This document shows positions 19,745-29,517 of a stretch of 64,000 nucleotides of DNA, piece by piece. How positions within the stretch are numbered: the stretch's first letter is position 1; every line of letters begins with the position of its first letter. A model generated the notes under the pieces. That model made no database searches. It worked only from the letters and a program-made list of their open reading frames with translations, and was not told the DNA's origin. A program made the position numbers and the translations under genes. The stretch comes from Kiritimatiellia bacterium (GTDB taxonomy: Bacteria > Verrucomicrobiota > Kiritimatiellia > UBA8416 > JABMPJ01), in NCBI GenBank assembly GCA_030745755.1, contig JASLOA010000010.1, forward strand, positions 52,583 through 116,582. The letters are read 5' to 3'.

Positions 19745-19908
19745 GCACGGCGGACCGGGACGGTCCGCCCTACCCAACTGGCTGAACCAACACCTCAGGA
19801 TAGTCCCCATGGCTCTTGGTTGATCGACTCGGGTAGGGCGCGGCGTCCCCGCCGCGCCGAAAGTGCGTGGAACGAGCCAAAGGGAAAGACCATGCTTATC
19901 CAGGGACG
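19712..19908. repeat. Inverted repeat of the GGTAGGGC family with long outer arms
   Basis: tccaggcatggtctttcccttt ... aaagggaaagaccatgcttatccagg outer arms; inner cggtccgccctaccca / gggtagggcgcggcgtccccgccgcgccg. Confidence 0.75.
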
Positions 19909-19955
19909 CTCGATACTTGCAGACTTTGCGATTTGGCATCATGATGATCATCTCC

Positions 19956-20540
19956 ATGAATAACGTGAACCGTCAGTGTAAAGTATTGCTCCTCCTGCTG
20001 GCCATCTCGCTTTTGGGTGCAATGGGTGGCAGCGCCGACATCTGGAATGACGACTACAACCGCGAAGATTACGAGGAACCCGCGGGGGCAAGTTTTGCTT
20101 TTCTGCTCAATCCATCCGAGGACATCTGGGGTATCGCCATCGGCTCCGGCACCTGGCTGGTCAACACGCCGGTTTTCGGCGACTACTTCATTCGCCTGTT
20201 TTACAACGGTCTGGAAGAAACGACATACAGCGGAATAGGCATGACGCTGCGCCTCATGCCACACTGGCGTGTGGCCCCGTTCGCAGGAGCAGGAGGCAGC
20301 TACAACTACGCATTGAATCGGGCAGAAGCGGATAGCGAGAATGGTTCACTCGTGGTACACGGCGAAGACTACTCCGGCGCGGGCACCTCTTACTGGGGAG
20401 GACACGCCGAAGCAGGGATGCGGATCTGGTTCAATTCACGACTCCAGCTACTGGAAGTGATGGGACGCTATACCTGGAGCTCGAACGACGGGGATCGGGA
20501 CTACTGGTTGATAGGTATCAGCACCGGTGTCGGGATATAG
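19956..20540 (+). CDS. Hypothetical secreted/outer-membrane protein
   Basis: Signal peptide (CKVLLLLLAISLLGAMGGSA); start at MNNVNRQCK chosen downstream of the repeat. Confidence 0.65.
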   Translation: MNNVNRQCKVLLLLLAISLLGAMGGSADIWNDDYNREDYEEPAGASFAFLLNPSEDIWGIAIGSGTWLVNTPVFGDYFIRLFYNGLEETTYSGIGMTLRLMPHWRVAPFAGAGGSYNYALNRAEADSENGSLVVHGEDYSGAGTSYWGGHAEAGMRIWFNSRLQLLEVMGRYTWSSNDGDRDYWLIGISTGVGI

Positions 20541-20541
20541 C

Positions 20542-20626
20542 GCACCGGCCAGGGGGAAGGCCGCTTGGCTGGAGAGCGTGGAATACCACGCTCAAAGGCC
20601 TGCGCGACCTTCCCCCTGGCCGGTGC
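20542..20626. repeat. Inverted repeat, family D (gcaccggccagggggaagg ... ccttccccctggccggtgc)
   Basis: Perfect 19-bp arms, with an inner stem gagcgtgg/ccacgctc. Confidence 0.85.
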
Positions 20627-20676
20627 TGGTGGTGGTTGGTGATTAGTAGTGGGTAACAGAACAAAGGGAGGCAGAG

Positions 20677-21369
20677 ATGAGGCAGTGGGTATATGTGTGT
20701 GTGCTCCTCGCGCTGGTGGCGACGGCTGCGTGCGGAGCGGAAGGAGAGATGGGTCTGGGTGTCAAGCTTGGCTCGATGGGAATAGGTCTGGACTACACCA
20801 TCGGCGTCAACGAGAAGCTGAATGTGCGAGTGGTGGGGAACTTCTTCAGCTACACGTACGATGACTTCGAGTTTGACGACGACGATGAAGATGAAGCCGC
20901 GATCGACGAGGTCGTTGATGAGATTGAGGTGACACTCGACCTCATGTCCCTGGGTGCTCTTGCCGATTGGCATCCGTGGGCGAACGGGTTCCGCCTGTCC
21001 GCGGGCGCCTTCTATAATGGCAACGAAGTGGATCTCTCTGTCACGACCGACTCTACGATTGAAATCGATGACGTGGATTATGACGTCAGCAGGCTGGACG
21101 GTAAAATCGACTTCGGCGCCTTCGCTCCTTATGTCGGCATTGGCTGGGGCAACGCGGCCGAGGCAGACCAGCGCTGGAGTTTTGTATTTGATCTGGGCCT
21201 GATGCTGCAGGGCAGCGCCGACATAGCTCTCACGGCCTCGGCCTCGGATCCGACGCTCCAGAACCAACTGAATGCGGCCATCGACAACGAGATCGAAGAC
21301 CTGGAAGATGATGTAGAAGACTTCACGGTCTACCCCGTCCTTGCCCTCGGTGCTTCGTATACGTTCTAG
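20677..21369 (+). CDS. Hypothetical secreted outer-membrane-type protein with acidic insert
   Basis: Signal peptide (VYVCVLLALVATAACGA); DDFEFDDDDEDEAAIDE insert; C-terminal LALGASYTF typical of barrel termini. Confidence 0.65.
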   Translation: MRQWVYVCVLLALVATAACGAEGEMGLGVKLGSMGIGLDYTIGVNEKLNVRVVGNFFSYTYDDFEFDDDDEDEAAIDEVVDEIEVTLDLMSLGALADWHPWANGFRLSAGAFYNGNEVDLSVTTDSTIEIDDVDYDVSRLDGKIDFGAFAPYVGIGWGNAAEADQRWSFVFDLGLMLQGSADIALTASASDPTLQNQLNAAIDNEIEDLEDDVEDFTVYPVLALGASYTF

Positions 21370-21381
21370 GTGCGAATAGAA

Positions 21382-21419
21382 AACGGGCGCCAAGGTTCGG
21401 CTGAATCCTGGCGCCCGTT
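21382..21419. terminator. Bidirectional terminator-like hairpin between convergent genes
   Basis: aacgggcgccaagg ... cctggcgcccgtt between a + CDS ending at 21369 and gnd ending at 21426. Confidence 0.7.
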
Positions 21420-21425
21420 GTGTGT

Positions 21426-22880
21426 CTAGACCACGTACGTCGAGGCGGCTGTTGTGCCGCCGCGTCCGGTCCAGTTGGTGTGGAAGAACTCGCCGCGCGG
21501 CTTATCCAGGCGCTCGTAGGTGTGGGCGCCGAAGTAGTCGCGCTGGGCCTGCAGCAGGTTCGCCGGCAGGCGCTCGCAACGATACGAGTCGTAGTAGTTC
21601 AAGGCCGAGCTCATGGCCGGAATGGGAATGCCCAGCTTGACGGCGGTCTGGATGACTTTGCGCCACGGCCGCTGTGCCTGGCGCACCACGCGCTTGAAGT
21701 AAGGCGCGAGCAGCAGGTTGGGCAACTTGCGCCGACGAGCGTAGGCCAGCTTGATCTCATCCAGGAACTGCGCCCGGATAATGCAGCCGCCACGCCACAT
21801 CAGCGCGATCTCACCGTAGTTCAGCTTCCAGCCATGCTCTTCAGACGCCGCGCGCATGAGCTGATAGCCTTGGGCGTAGGAGCAGATCTTCGACGCGTAG
21901 ACCGCATCTTGGAGCTGGTCGATGAACTTCTCACGGTCGCCGCGGAATTTGACCTTAGGACCGCGCAGTTTTGAGGACGCGGCGACACGTTCGTCTTTGA
22001 TCGCCGACAGGCAGCGCGCAAACACTGCTTCGGCGATCTGCGGAATGCCCACGCCGAGATCAAGTCCGGCCTGTGAGGTCCACTTGCCCGTACCTTTCTG
22101 ACCGGCCGTATCCAGGATCACATCAACCAGGGGCGACCCGTCCTCATCCTTCTTGGATAGGATGTCGCGTGTGATCTCGATCAGGTAGGAATCCAGCACG
22201 CCTTCGTTCCACTCGGCAAAGACCTTCTGAATCTCGTCGGCGGTCATCCCAAGGCCCTGGCTCATGATGTGGTAGGCCTCGCAGATAAGCTGCATGTCGC
22301 CATACTCAATGCCGTTGTGGACCATCTTGACGAAATGGCCGGCTCCATCCTTGCCTACCCACTCGCAACACGGCGAGCCATCGGGAGCCTTGGCCGAAAT
22401 AGACTGGAAGATGTCCTTTACTTCCGGCCACGCCTTCGGGCTGCCACCCGGCATGATCGAGGGCCCCAGCAAGGCGCCTTCTTCGCCGCCTGAAACACCG
22501 GTACCGATATAGAGGATGCCCTTCTTCTTCAGCTCCTCGTAACGGCGGATCGTGTCGGGATAGTGGCTGTTACCACCATCGATAATGATGTCGCCCTTCT
22601 CAACGAACGGGACAAGTTGTTCGATCAACGCATCGACCGGTGCGCCCGCCTTAACCAGCATCATGACCTTGCGTGGCCGCTCGAGACTGTTGACGAGCTC
22701 TTCGACGCTGTGGCAGCCGATGAAGTTCTTGCCAGCCCCACGACCACCAATGAAGTCGTCCACCTTGCTGACCGTGCGGTTAAAGCACGCCACCGTGAAC
22801 CCCTTGCTCTCCATGTTCAGAATGAGGTTCTCCCCCATCACAGCCAATCCCACCAATCCGATATCTGCCTTGTCTTTCAT
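21426..22880 (-). CDS. gnd: 6-phosphogluconate dehydrogenase, decarboxylating
   Basis: IGLVGLAVMGENLILNMESKGFTVACFNRTVSKVDDF; GTGVSGGEEGALLGPSIMPGG; TDWTGRGG-type C-terminus. Confidence 0.97.
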   Translation of the reverse strand: MKDKADIGLVGLAVMGENLILNMESKGFTVACFNRTVSKVDDFIGGRGAGKNFIGCHSVEELVNSLERPRKVMMLVKAGAPVDALIEQLVPFVEKGDIIIDGGNSHYPDTIRRYEELKKKGILYIGTGVSGGEEGALLGPSIMPGGSPKAWPEVKDIFQSISAKAPDGSPCCEWVGKDGAGHFVKMVHNGIEYGDMQLICEAYHIMSQGLGMTADEIQKVFAEWNEGVLDSYLIEITRDILSKKDEDGSPLVDVILDTAGQKGTGKWTSQAGLDLGVGIPQIAEAVFARCLSAIKDERVAASSKLRGPKVKFRGDREKFIDQLQDAVYASKICSYAQGYQLMRAASEEHGWKLNYGEIALMWRGGCIIRAQFLDEIKLAYARRRKLPNLLLAPYFKRVVRQAQRPWRKVIQTAVKLGIPIPAMSSALNYYDSYRCERLPANLLQAQRDYFGAHTYERLDKPRGEFFHTNWTGRGGTTAASTYVV

Positions 22881-22974
22881 ATGTCACCCTTTCTTTATCT
22901 CACTTGTCTTCTACTCTCATACAACCCACACAGGTCAACGCAGTACCATAACCATCCACCTCGTCAGATACCCC

Positions 22975-23172
22975 AGCGGAGGCCGGGGGGAAAGTCCCGC
23001 AGGCCTTAGCAGTACGGTATCCCGCGCATCCCTCTCCCCATCCAACCATGAGGCACCCCCAGGGGGGTACTCTGCCCCCAGCGTAGGCCAGAGGGAAGGT
23101 CCCGCAGGCCTTAGCGGTTCGGTATTCCGAACCGGTCGAGCCAAGGGGCCTTCCCTCTGGCCGGAGCGCTAC
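22975..23172. repeat. Family D repeat: two direct copies of ggccNgNgggaaNgtcccgcaggccttagc... plus terminal inverted arm
   Basis: cagcggaggccggggggaaagtcccgcaggccttagcagtacggtat and cagcgtaggccagagggaaggtcccgcaggccttagcggttcggtat; then ccttccctctggcc. Confidence 0.8.
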
Positions 23173-23178
23173 ATAGCT

Positions 23179-24036
23179 CTAGACCCCGCTAAAAGCCGAG
23201 AATCCTCCATCCACCGGAATCACCGTCCCCGTCACAAATCCGGCGGCACTATCCGAGACCAGCCACAGGAGTGTGCCCACCAACTCTTCGGGAGAACCGT
23301 ACCTGTTGAGAGGCGTCTGACCAATGATCTGGCCGCCGCGTGCTGTGGGCGAACCGTCTTCATTGGTCAAAAGCGAACGGTTCTGATCGGTCAGGAAGAA
23401 TCCGGGAGCAATGGCATTCACCCGAATCCCCACTTTCGACATGTGCACCGCCAGCCACTGTGTGAAATTGCTGACCGCAGCCTTGGCCCCGCTGTAGGCC
23501 GGAATCTTGGTCAGGGGCGTAAAGGCATTCATGGATGAGGTATTGATGATGACCCCCCCACCCCGTTCGGCCATGCCGCGCGCGAAGATCTGCGACGGCA
23601 GCAGCGTGCCGAGGAAATTGAGATTGAAGACAAACTCGATGCCCTTGGGGTCCAGATCGAAGAACGTGGTGGCATCTGCGTCAGCCTGTGCCAGTACGTC
23701 TTCGGTGAGATACTCCATGGAGGTGGTGCCCTTGGGATGGTTGCCCCCTGCTCCGTTGATCAGGATATCGACCGGCCCCAGCTCCGACTCGATCTTCTCA
23801 CATGCCGCCTTCAGGCTTGCACGCTCGAGGACATTACACTCAACCCCAATCGCGGTTCCGCCCGCCTCGGTGATCTCGGCGGCCACCGCGTCGGCGGCTT
23901 CCAGGCGCAGGTCTGCCACCGCCACTTTGGCACCGCATTCTGCCAACGCCTTGGCCATCGTGCTGCACAGCACCCCTCCACCACCGGTCACCACGGCGGT
24001 CTTGCCTTCTAATTCAATCTTGAATGGTATTGTCAT
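23179..24036 (-). CDS. SDR family oxidoreductase (possible D-mannonate/fructuronate-type oxidoreductase)
   Basis: GKTAVVTGGGGVLCSTMAKALAECGAKVAVADL; YSGAKAAVSNFTQWLA; C-terminal TGTVIPVDGGFSAFSGV. Confidence 0.9.
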   Translation of the reverse strand: MTIPFKIELEGKTAVVTGGGGVLCSTMAKALAECGAKVAVADLRLEAADAVAAEITEAGGTAIGVECNVLERASLKAACEKIESELGPVDILINGAGGNHPKGTTSMEYLTEDVLAQADADATTFFDLDPKGIEFVFNLNFLGTLLPSQIFARGMAERGGGVIINTSSMNAFTPLTKIPAYSGAKAAVSNFTQWLAVHMSKVGIRVNAIAPGFFLTDQNRSLLTNEDGSPTARGGQIIGQTPLNRYGSPEELVGTLLWLVSDSAAGFVTGTVIPVDGGFSAFSGV

Positions 24037-24057
24037 AGTTGCTTCCTGTCTTCCTCG

Positions 24058-24203
24058 CTAGTGTGCTGTCTCACAAACGAACTCTCACAATACGTTGGTC
24101 TTTGTCATTCCGAGCGAAGCGAGGAATCTCTTATCCATGTTGCGGTAGAGATCCCTCGACTTCGCTCGGGATGACACACGAGTTGTACACACGTGATTCT
24201 AGT
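24058..24203. repeat. MITE-like element, family A copy (CTAGTGTGCTGTCTCAC ... TTCTAG)
   Basis: Same core gtcattccgagcgaagcgaggaatctc...gagatccctcgacttcgctcgggatgacacacgagtt; flanked by CTAG on both sides. Confidence 0.75.
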
Positions 24204-25476
24204 TCCCCTCAAACCGATCTCGCCATGACCACAGGCCGATGGCCGGATTCGAAATGTAGAAAATCTCCTCGCCGTCATCCATCACGTTGACCCCGTCGGT
24301 CAGCGTGGCCGGATTGTAGCGCTCGAGCATGTCGTCCAGCGGCGCATAGTTGAAGTTGACCCCGCGAATCTCCTCTTCGCTCAAATGCCCCGGGCAATAC
24401 GTGATGGTGAAGCGTCCTTCTGAGGAGCCATGGATCAGGTGGGCCGCGGCACTCAGGTTATTGCCCAGCTCGGGATGCTCCTCAAGAGCCGCCAACACGG
24501 CCGGGGTGCCGATGTAACCGTAAGCCCGGATCAGGCGGTCGATTTCCGGGTCCTCGCCGAACTCACACACACCGGGAGCCAACACGATCAGCTCGCCGTC
24601 ATCGGCAATTGCCATGCGAGTGCGGTAGATGCTCTTGTTGCCCAGCCACGTGCTCTTGAACTCGGCAGGATCGAGATAGACCACCACCTTCTTGAGTGGT
24701 TCCTCGACCATCTCGAAATTCACCTTAAGCGAAAGTTCTGCCGCCCGATCAAAACACTCGCGCCCGTCGCCGATATAGAGGCCGCGCAACTGAAGCTGTC
24801 CCGAATCGTCGCGTCCGATCACCGTTTGAACGTAGACAATGGGAAGTTCTGCCGCCAAATGCTCGCAGGCATAGTCCAACACCCGTCGCACAGGCGTGTC
24901 CGCCCGCCCCATCATGCGTTCCATGCCGTACGCAGCACCCAGGAAGTGGCTCTTGTTAATCCCCTCCGGCCCGCCAGTGCCGACAAAGATGTTCTTGCTG
25001 TGGTTGGCCATGCCAATCACTTCGTGCGGCACGACCTGCCCGATGGAAAGGATGAGGTCGTGCTCCCCGTCCACAAGCAGGTGATCCACCTGGGCCGGCC
25101 AGGCATAGTCGACTGCTCCTTGCGACACCTCCCGCACATAGTCACCCGGCACGTCGCCCAGCGTCACCACTCCACTGCGCCAGTCGTGCTCGCGAAAACG
25201 GTCATGCGGGATGCCCGGGAACATCTCGTCAAGCTGATCGGCCGTCATAGGCGAATGCGTTCCCAGGGCAGGGAGCACATCAGCAAGATGATCGCCGTAG
25301 TAATCATAAGTAAACCGGGTCAGCATTCCGGCTTGCGAATGGAAGCGGGTGAAGTCGGGAGGAATAGCCAGAACGCGTTCGCGCTGGCCAAGTTGGTCGA
25401 ATACTCCGGACAGCGCCTGGCGCGCCTCTTCCTTTGTAATCACATCGGTTTCCGAACCCCGTTCGAAATAGAGCAT
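24199..25476 (-). CDS. Lactate racemase (LarA)-like / DUF2088 domain protein
   Basis: IPPDFTRFHSQAGMLTR...LPALGTHSPMTADQLDEMFPGIPHDRF...VVPHEVIGMANHSKNIFVGTGGPEGINKSHFLGA. Confidence 0.9.
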   Translation of the reverse strand: MLYFERGSETDVITKEEARQALSGVFDQLGQRERVLAIPPDFTRFHSQAGMLTRFTYDYYGDHLADVLPALGTHSPMTADQLDEMFPGIPHDRFREHDWRSGVVTLGDVPGDYVREVSQGAVDYAWPAQVDHLLVDGEHDLILSIGQVVPHEVIGMANHSKNIFVGTGGPEGINKSHFLGAAYGMERMMGRADTPVRRVLDYACEHLAAELPIVYVQTVIGRDDSGQLQLRGLYIGDGRECFDRAAELSLKVNFEMVEEPLKKVVVYLDPAEFKSTWLGNKSIYRTRMAIADDGELIVLAPGVCEFGEDPEIDRLIRAYGYIGTPAVLAALEEHPELGNNLSAAAHLIHGSSEGRFTITYCPGHLSEEEIRGVNFNYAPLDDMLERYNPATLTDGVNVMDDGEEIFYISNPAIGLWSWRDRFEGN

Positions 25477-25624
25477 CCGTTCGACTCCTTCAACAAGAAT
25501 GAGGAATAGAATACTAGATCTGCTGAGATGTCACTAAAAAAGCGGCTTTTTTGAACACGAACTGGCCCGTTCAGTATAAGTGGGACCAATACCAACAGTC
25601 GCTTCTTTCCGGAAAAACCCCTTG

Positions 25625-25725
25625 GTTGTCATTCCGAGCGAAGTCGAGGAATCTCTGGTCTAAGCTTATGCATGAGATGCTTCGACAAGCTCAGCATGAC
25701 GCGCTAGTACCAACCGACAAGTACC
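25625..25725. repeat. Dispersed repeat (gtcattccgagcgaagtcgaggaatctc ... gagatgcttcgacaagctcagcatgac)
   Basis: Contains both half-motifs that also occur in family A and B elements. Confidence 0.7.
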
Positions 25726-25894
25726 TGAGACTGGTATGAGTCATGACCATGGCGTTCATTCCGGTCCGCGCGAGCCGACGAGGTCACGCCGGTCTACACG
25801 CCACAATGACCCATATTCTCCGCTTGCAAAACCCAGACAATGCGCATATGTTTGTGCCATATTGTCGCATCCATAAGACAAGGAACAGCTAGAA

Positions 25895-27154
25895 ATGCCA
25901 ATGAAATCAGGATTTGTTGAGCGTCTGATCGAGCGACTGGATCGCCTGGATCCAGAGAGCTTGCAGTCGCACTTCCTGCGTCTGGCGCAGGATCGTGGAC
26001 TGTTGGAGATGGTTTTCCAGTCGATCCAGGAAGGCATTCTTGTGGTGGATAGCGATGGCAACCTGGATTACGCCAATCGCGCGGCGGAGCAGTTCCTGGG
26101 ATTCACGCTGGAATCGGAGCGGGGACGGCCGGTTTCGCGCTATCTTGGCGAGATGGATTGGGACCGCATTCTGAGTTTGGACACTCAGGAGTGGTCGAAG
26201 ATGGTAGCGCGGGAGATAGAGATGACCTATCCCGTACAACGCTTCCTGACTTTCTACGTGGTACCGATGCACCAGGATTCCATCGACAGCCGCGGTGCGC
26301 TGGTGATCCTGCGCGATGTCACACACGAGCGCGAGCAGGAGGCATCGACGCTGGAGTCGGAACGCATCAATGCCGTGAAACTGTTGGCGGCCGGGGTGGC
26401 ACATGAGATTGGCAATCCGCTCAATGCACTCAACATTCACCTGCAGCTTCTCGACCGTGAGGTCGGCAAGATGCGCGAGGATAGCGACAACAGCGGTGCT
26501 GCCGGTGCGGAGGATCTCGACTACCTGCACGAGCTAACCGAGGTGGCGCGCACCGAAGTGGCGCGGCTGGACCAGGTTATTACGCAGTTTTTGCAGGCCA
26601 TACGCCCCACCAAACCGGAACGGGCTCCTGAGCAGATTGAGGTGCTGCTGGAAGACACGCTGGCGCTCCTCAAGCAGGAGGTCGAGAACCGCAGCATCAG
26701 CATCGAAATCGAGCGACCCGAGAAGCTCCCGCGTATTCAGGTGGATGGCGGGCAGATCAAGCAGGTCTTTTTCAATATCATCCGTAATGCGTTTCAAGCC
26801 ATGCCCGATGGTGGCCAGCTCAAGATCGTGCTCTTTACGACGGACGAGTATTTCGGCATCTCGTTCCGGGATTCGGGTGTTGGGATTCCGCCGGAAGAGT
26901 TCAGCCGCGTCTTTGAACCGTACCACACCACGAAGTCGAGCGGGTCGGGCCTGGGCCTGATGATTGTGCAACGCATCGTGCAGGAGCACGGGGGTCAGAT
27001 CGAGCTAATGAGCAAGCCCGACACCGGAACCGGCTTCACGGTCCTGCTCCCCCTGGCAGAGCGAAGCATTCGCCTGCTGGATGCAAAGCCAACGCGGAGA
27101 AAAGGAAGGGATTCCGGCCCGCACGAAGAGCGGACCCAACCCAACCAAGGGTAA
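25895..27154 (+). CDS. PAS-domain sensor histidine kinase
   Basis: PAS (SIQEGILVVDSDGNLDYANRAAEQFLG), H-box (VAHEIGNPLNALNIHLQLL), HATPase (NIIRNAFQAMPDGGQ...FRDSGVGIPPEEFSRVFEPYHTTKSSGSGLGLMIVQRIVQEHGG). Confidence 0.95.
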   Translation: MPMKSGFVERLIERLDRLDPESLQSHFLRLAQDRGLLEMVFQSIQEGILVVDSDGNLDYANRAAEQFLGFTLESERGRPVSRYLGEMDWDRILSLDTQEWSKMVAREIEMTYPVQRFLTFYVVPMHQDSIDSRGALVILRDVTHEREQEASTLESERINAVKLLAAGVAHEIGNPLNALNIHLQLLDREVGKMREDSDNSGAAGAEDLDYLHELTEVARTEVARLDQVITQFLQAIRPTKPERAPEQIEVLLEDTLALLKQEVENRSISIEIERPEKLPRIQVDGGQIKQVFFNIIRNAFQAMPDGGQLKIVLFTTDEYFGISFRDSGVGIPPEEFSRVFEPYHTTKSSGSGLGLMIVQRIVQEHGGQIELMSKPDTGTGFTVLLPLAERSIRLLDAKPTRRKGRDSGPHEERTQPNQG

Positions 27155-27182
27155 GGTAGGGCCCGACCTCCGGGCGGGCCGC
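27153..27182. repeat. aaggtagggcccgacctccgggcgggccgc repeat between kinase and regulator genes
   Basis: 30 nt identical to 34450-34479. Confidence 0.85.
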
Positions 27183-27210
27183 AGGCATGATCTATGGGCA
27201 TGGGAGACAT

Positions 27211-28611
27211 ATGATGGCTAAAGAGAAACCTTCAATCCTCATTGTGGACGACGAGAAGAACACGCGCGAAGGGCTGGAACGGGCCCTGCGACGTGAGTAC
27301 CGTGTAGCCACGGCTGAGAGCGGCGATACCGCGCTCGAGCTGATGGCCGAGGATCCACCCGACATCCTGCTGACAGATCTTCGTATGCCGGGCATGGACG
27401 GTCTGACCCTCGTGCAGCGGGCCCTGGCTCGGCATCCCAACCTGGTCTGCCTGTTGCTCACGGCCTACGGAAGCGTAGAGACGGCTGTCGAGGCGATGAA
27501 ACGCGGCGCGCATGACTACCTGACCAAGCCGGTCAACCTGGATGAACTCGAATTGGTGCTGAAACGCGCCCTGCGCTCACAGAAGGTGGAGACGGAGAAC
27601 GCCAACTTGCACAAACAGTTGGACGACAAGTATGGCGTGGAGAACATCATCGGGAACTCGCCCGCCATGGCGCAACTCTTTGACACGATCCGGCAGGCGG
27701 CTCCAACGCAGGCAACGGTACTGGTACAGGGAGACAGCGGGACAGGCAAGGAACTGGTGGCGCACGCTGTTCACCGTCTCAGCAATCGTGCGCGCGGACC
27801 GTTTGTCGCCGTGCACTGTGCGGCACTCTCCATGAACCTGCTCGAAAGCGAGCTGTTTGGACATGAGAAGGGCGCCTTCACCGGGGCCATGTCGCGTCGC
27901 AAGGGGCGCTTCGAGCTGGCGGACGGCGGCACGCTCTTTCTGGACGAGATTTCGGAGATCGATGCGTCTATCCAGGTCAAGCTCCTGCGCGTTCTGGAGG
28001 AGCGACAATTCGAACGGGTGGGTGGCGACGAGACGATTGAAACAGATATTCGACTCATTACAGCGACCAACAAGGATCTCAAGACGCTGGTGAAAGAAGG
28101 CAAGTTCCGCGAGGATCTGTTCTTCCGGCTCGATGTCGTGAACATCACTCTGCCTCCGCTACGCGAGCGCATTGGAGATGTGGCGATGCTGTGCCGTCAT
28201 TTCCTGGATGAGTTCAACCAGAGCAACGGACGCGAGATCGATGGCTTCACGCCCGACGCCGTCACCATCCTCTCCAGCTATAACTGGCCGGGCAATGTCC
28301 GTGAACTGCGCAACACCATCGAGAAGATGGTGGTCCTGTCGCGTGGCAACCGGCTGACCGCCCGTGATGTCCCGGCCAACATACGCGAGACCGTGAAGGC
28401 CGCGGGGCCATCCGTGGTACTCCCTTCAGGCGGCACCATGCGCGGCGGTGATTCGCTCGCCGCAACCGAGCAGCGCATGATCATGGCAACCCTGGAGAAA
28501 CTGAACGGCAACCGTACCAAGGCAGCCGAAGAGCTTGGCATCAGCCGTCGCACCCTGCACCGCAAACTGAAGCAGTACGAGGAAGACGCCGCGGCGATTT
28601 CAGGGGATTAG
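27211..28611 (+). CDS. Sigma-54-dependent response regulator (NtrC family)
   Basis: Receiver (SILIVDDEKNTREGLERAL...LLTDLRMPGMDGL), AAA+ with GESGTGKE-like GDSGTGKELVAHAVH, GAFTGA, C-terminal Fis HTH (LNGNRTKAAEELGISRRTLHRKLKQY). Confidence 0.96.
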   Translation: MMAKEKPSILIVDDEKNTREGLERALRREYRVATAESGDTALELMAEDPPDILLTDLRMPGMDGLTLVQRALARHPNLVCLLLTAYGSVETAVEAMKRGAHDYLTKPVNLDELELVLKRALRSQKVETENANLHKQLDDKYGVENIIGNSPAMAQLFDTIRQAAPTQATVLVQGDSGTGKELVAHAVHRLSNRARGPFVAVHCAALSMNLLESELFGHEKGAFTGAMSRRKGRFELADGGTLFLDEISEIDASIQVKLLRVLEERQFERVGGDETIETDIRLITATNKDLKTLVKEGKFREDLFFRLDVVNITLPPLRERIGDVAMLCRHFLDEFNQSNGREIDGFTPDAVTILSSYNWPGNVRELRNTIEKMVVLSRGNRLTARDVPANIRETVKAAGPSVVLPSGGTMRGGDSLAATEQRMIMATLEKLNGNRTKAAEELGISRRTLHRKLKQYEEDAAAISGD

Positions 28612-28694
28612 CCGCAAAAGAGCGCAGAGAACACAAAGAAAGAAGGCACAAGGCCAAAGCCTTGTGCCTCTTCTCCTTCAGCCTGTCGCCCTGA

Positions 28695-29327
28695 CTATGC
28701 GGCCAGCGACTTGGCCAGGTCGGCTGCCGAGGCAGCGTCCGGAGCGTAGCCATCAGCGCCGATCTCGTCGCAGAACGCCTGTGTTACAGGGGCGCCACCA
28801 ATCATAACCTTGGTTGTGTCGGCAATGGCCGAACCCTTCACGGCATCCACAACGGACTTCATGTTGGTCATGGTCGTGGTCAGCAGGGCGGATACCCCGA
28901 TCACGGCCGCATTGTTCTCCTGGGCGGTATCGACGAACTTTTGCGGATCGCAGTCGATACCCGCGTCAACCACCTTGAACCCGGCGCCTTCGAGCATCAT
29001 GCAGACCAGGTTCTTACCAATGTCGTGCAGGTCACCCTTGACCGTGCCTACGACGGCCACGCCAATCGGTTCCACGCCGGCGGCGGTCAGCTGCGGCTGG
29101 AGTATTTCCATTCCGGCCTTCATGGCGCGGGCCGCAATCAGGACCTCGGGCACGTACACTTCGTTCTTTTTGAAACGCTCGCCGATGACGCTCATGCCGG
29201 CCAGCAGCCCGTCGTTCAGCACCTCGCCCGGTGCGGCTCCCTCACCCAGCGCCTGCTCAACCAGCGCCTTCAGATCGTTGGCCTTACCCTTCATCAGGTT
29301 CTCGGCAATGTCCTGCAATACACTCAT
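28695..29327 (-). CDS. Corrinoid (B12-binding) protein of methyltransferase systems
   Basis: B12-binding signature GTVKGDLHDIGKNLVCMMLEGAGFKVVDAGIDC. Confidence 0.93.
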   Translation of the reverse strand: MSVLQDIAENLMKGKANDLKALVEQALGEGAAPGEVLNDGLLAGMSVIGERFKKNEVYVPEVLIAARAMKAGMEILQPQLTAAGVEPIGVAVVGTVKGDLHDIGKNLVCMMLEGAGFKVVDAGIDCDPQKFVDTAQENNAAVIGVSALLTTTMTNMKSVVDAVKGSAIADTTKVMIGGAPVTQAFCDEIGADGYAPDAASAADLAKSLAA

Positions 29328-29517
29328 GGTACTCCTTCGTGTTGGTTGTAAATCCCTGCGATATCCGATCGCCTTCTCTCCTCAGCAGAAAACACATGCT
29401 ACGTGGATGTTCTGCAGTCTTCTAGTCGCTTTTTTGTGTAAAATATAACGATAGTGTTGAAAGACTCAGAAAATATGTCTAGATTCGTATATTTGTGGAG
29501 GGCAGAGGAGAACTGAT

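Noticed and set aside
24430-25509. 359-aa plus-strand ORF
   Set aside because: Antisense to the LarA-like gene, which has clear family motifs.
24058-25725. Repeated gtcattccgagcg sequences considered as a CRISPR array
   Set aside because: Copies are dispersed across the window, self-complementary and not regularly spaced.
25841-25862. tttgtgccatattgtc upstream of the 25895 kinase considered as a minus-strand sigma-54 site
   Set aside because: Spacing is one base too long and the -12 element lacks TTGC.
29328-29517. Corrinoid-protein/PocR intergenic region considered as a cobalamin riboswitch
   Set aside because: No recognisable B12-box-like sequence by eye; would need a covariance-model search to exclude.
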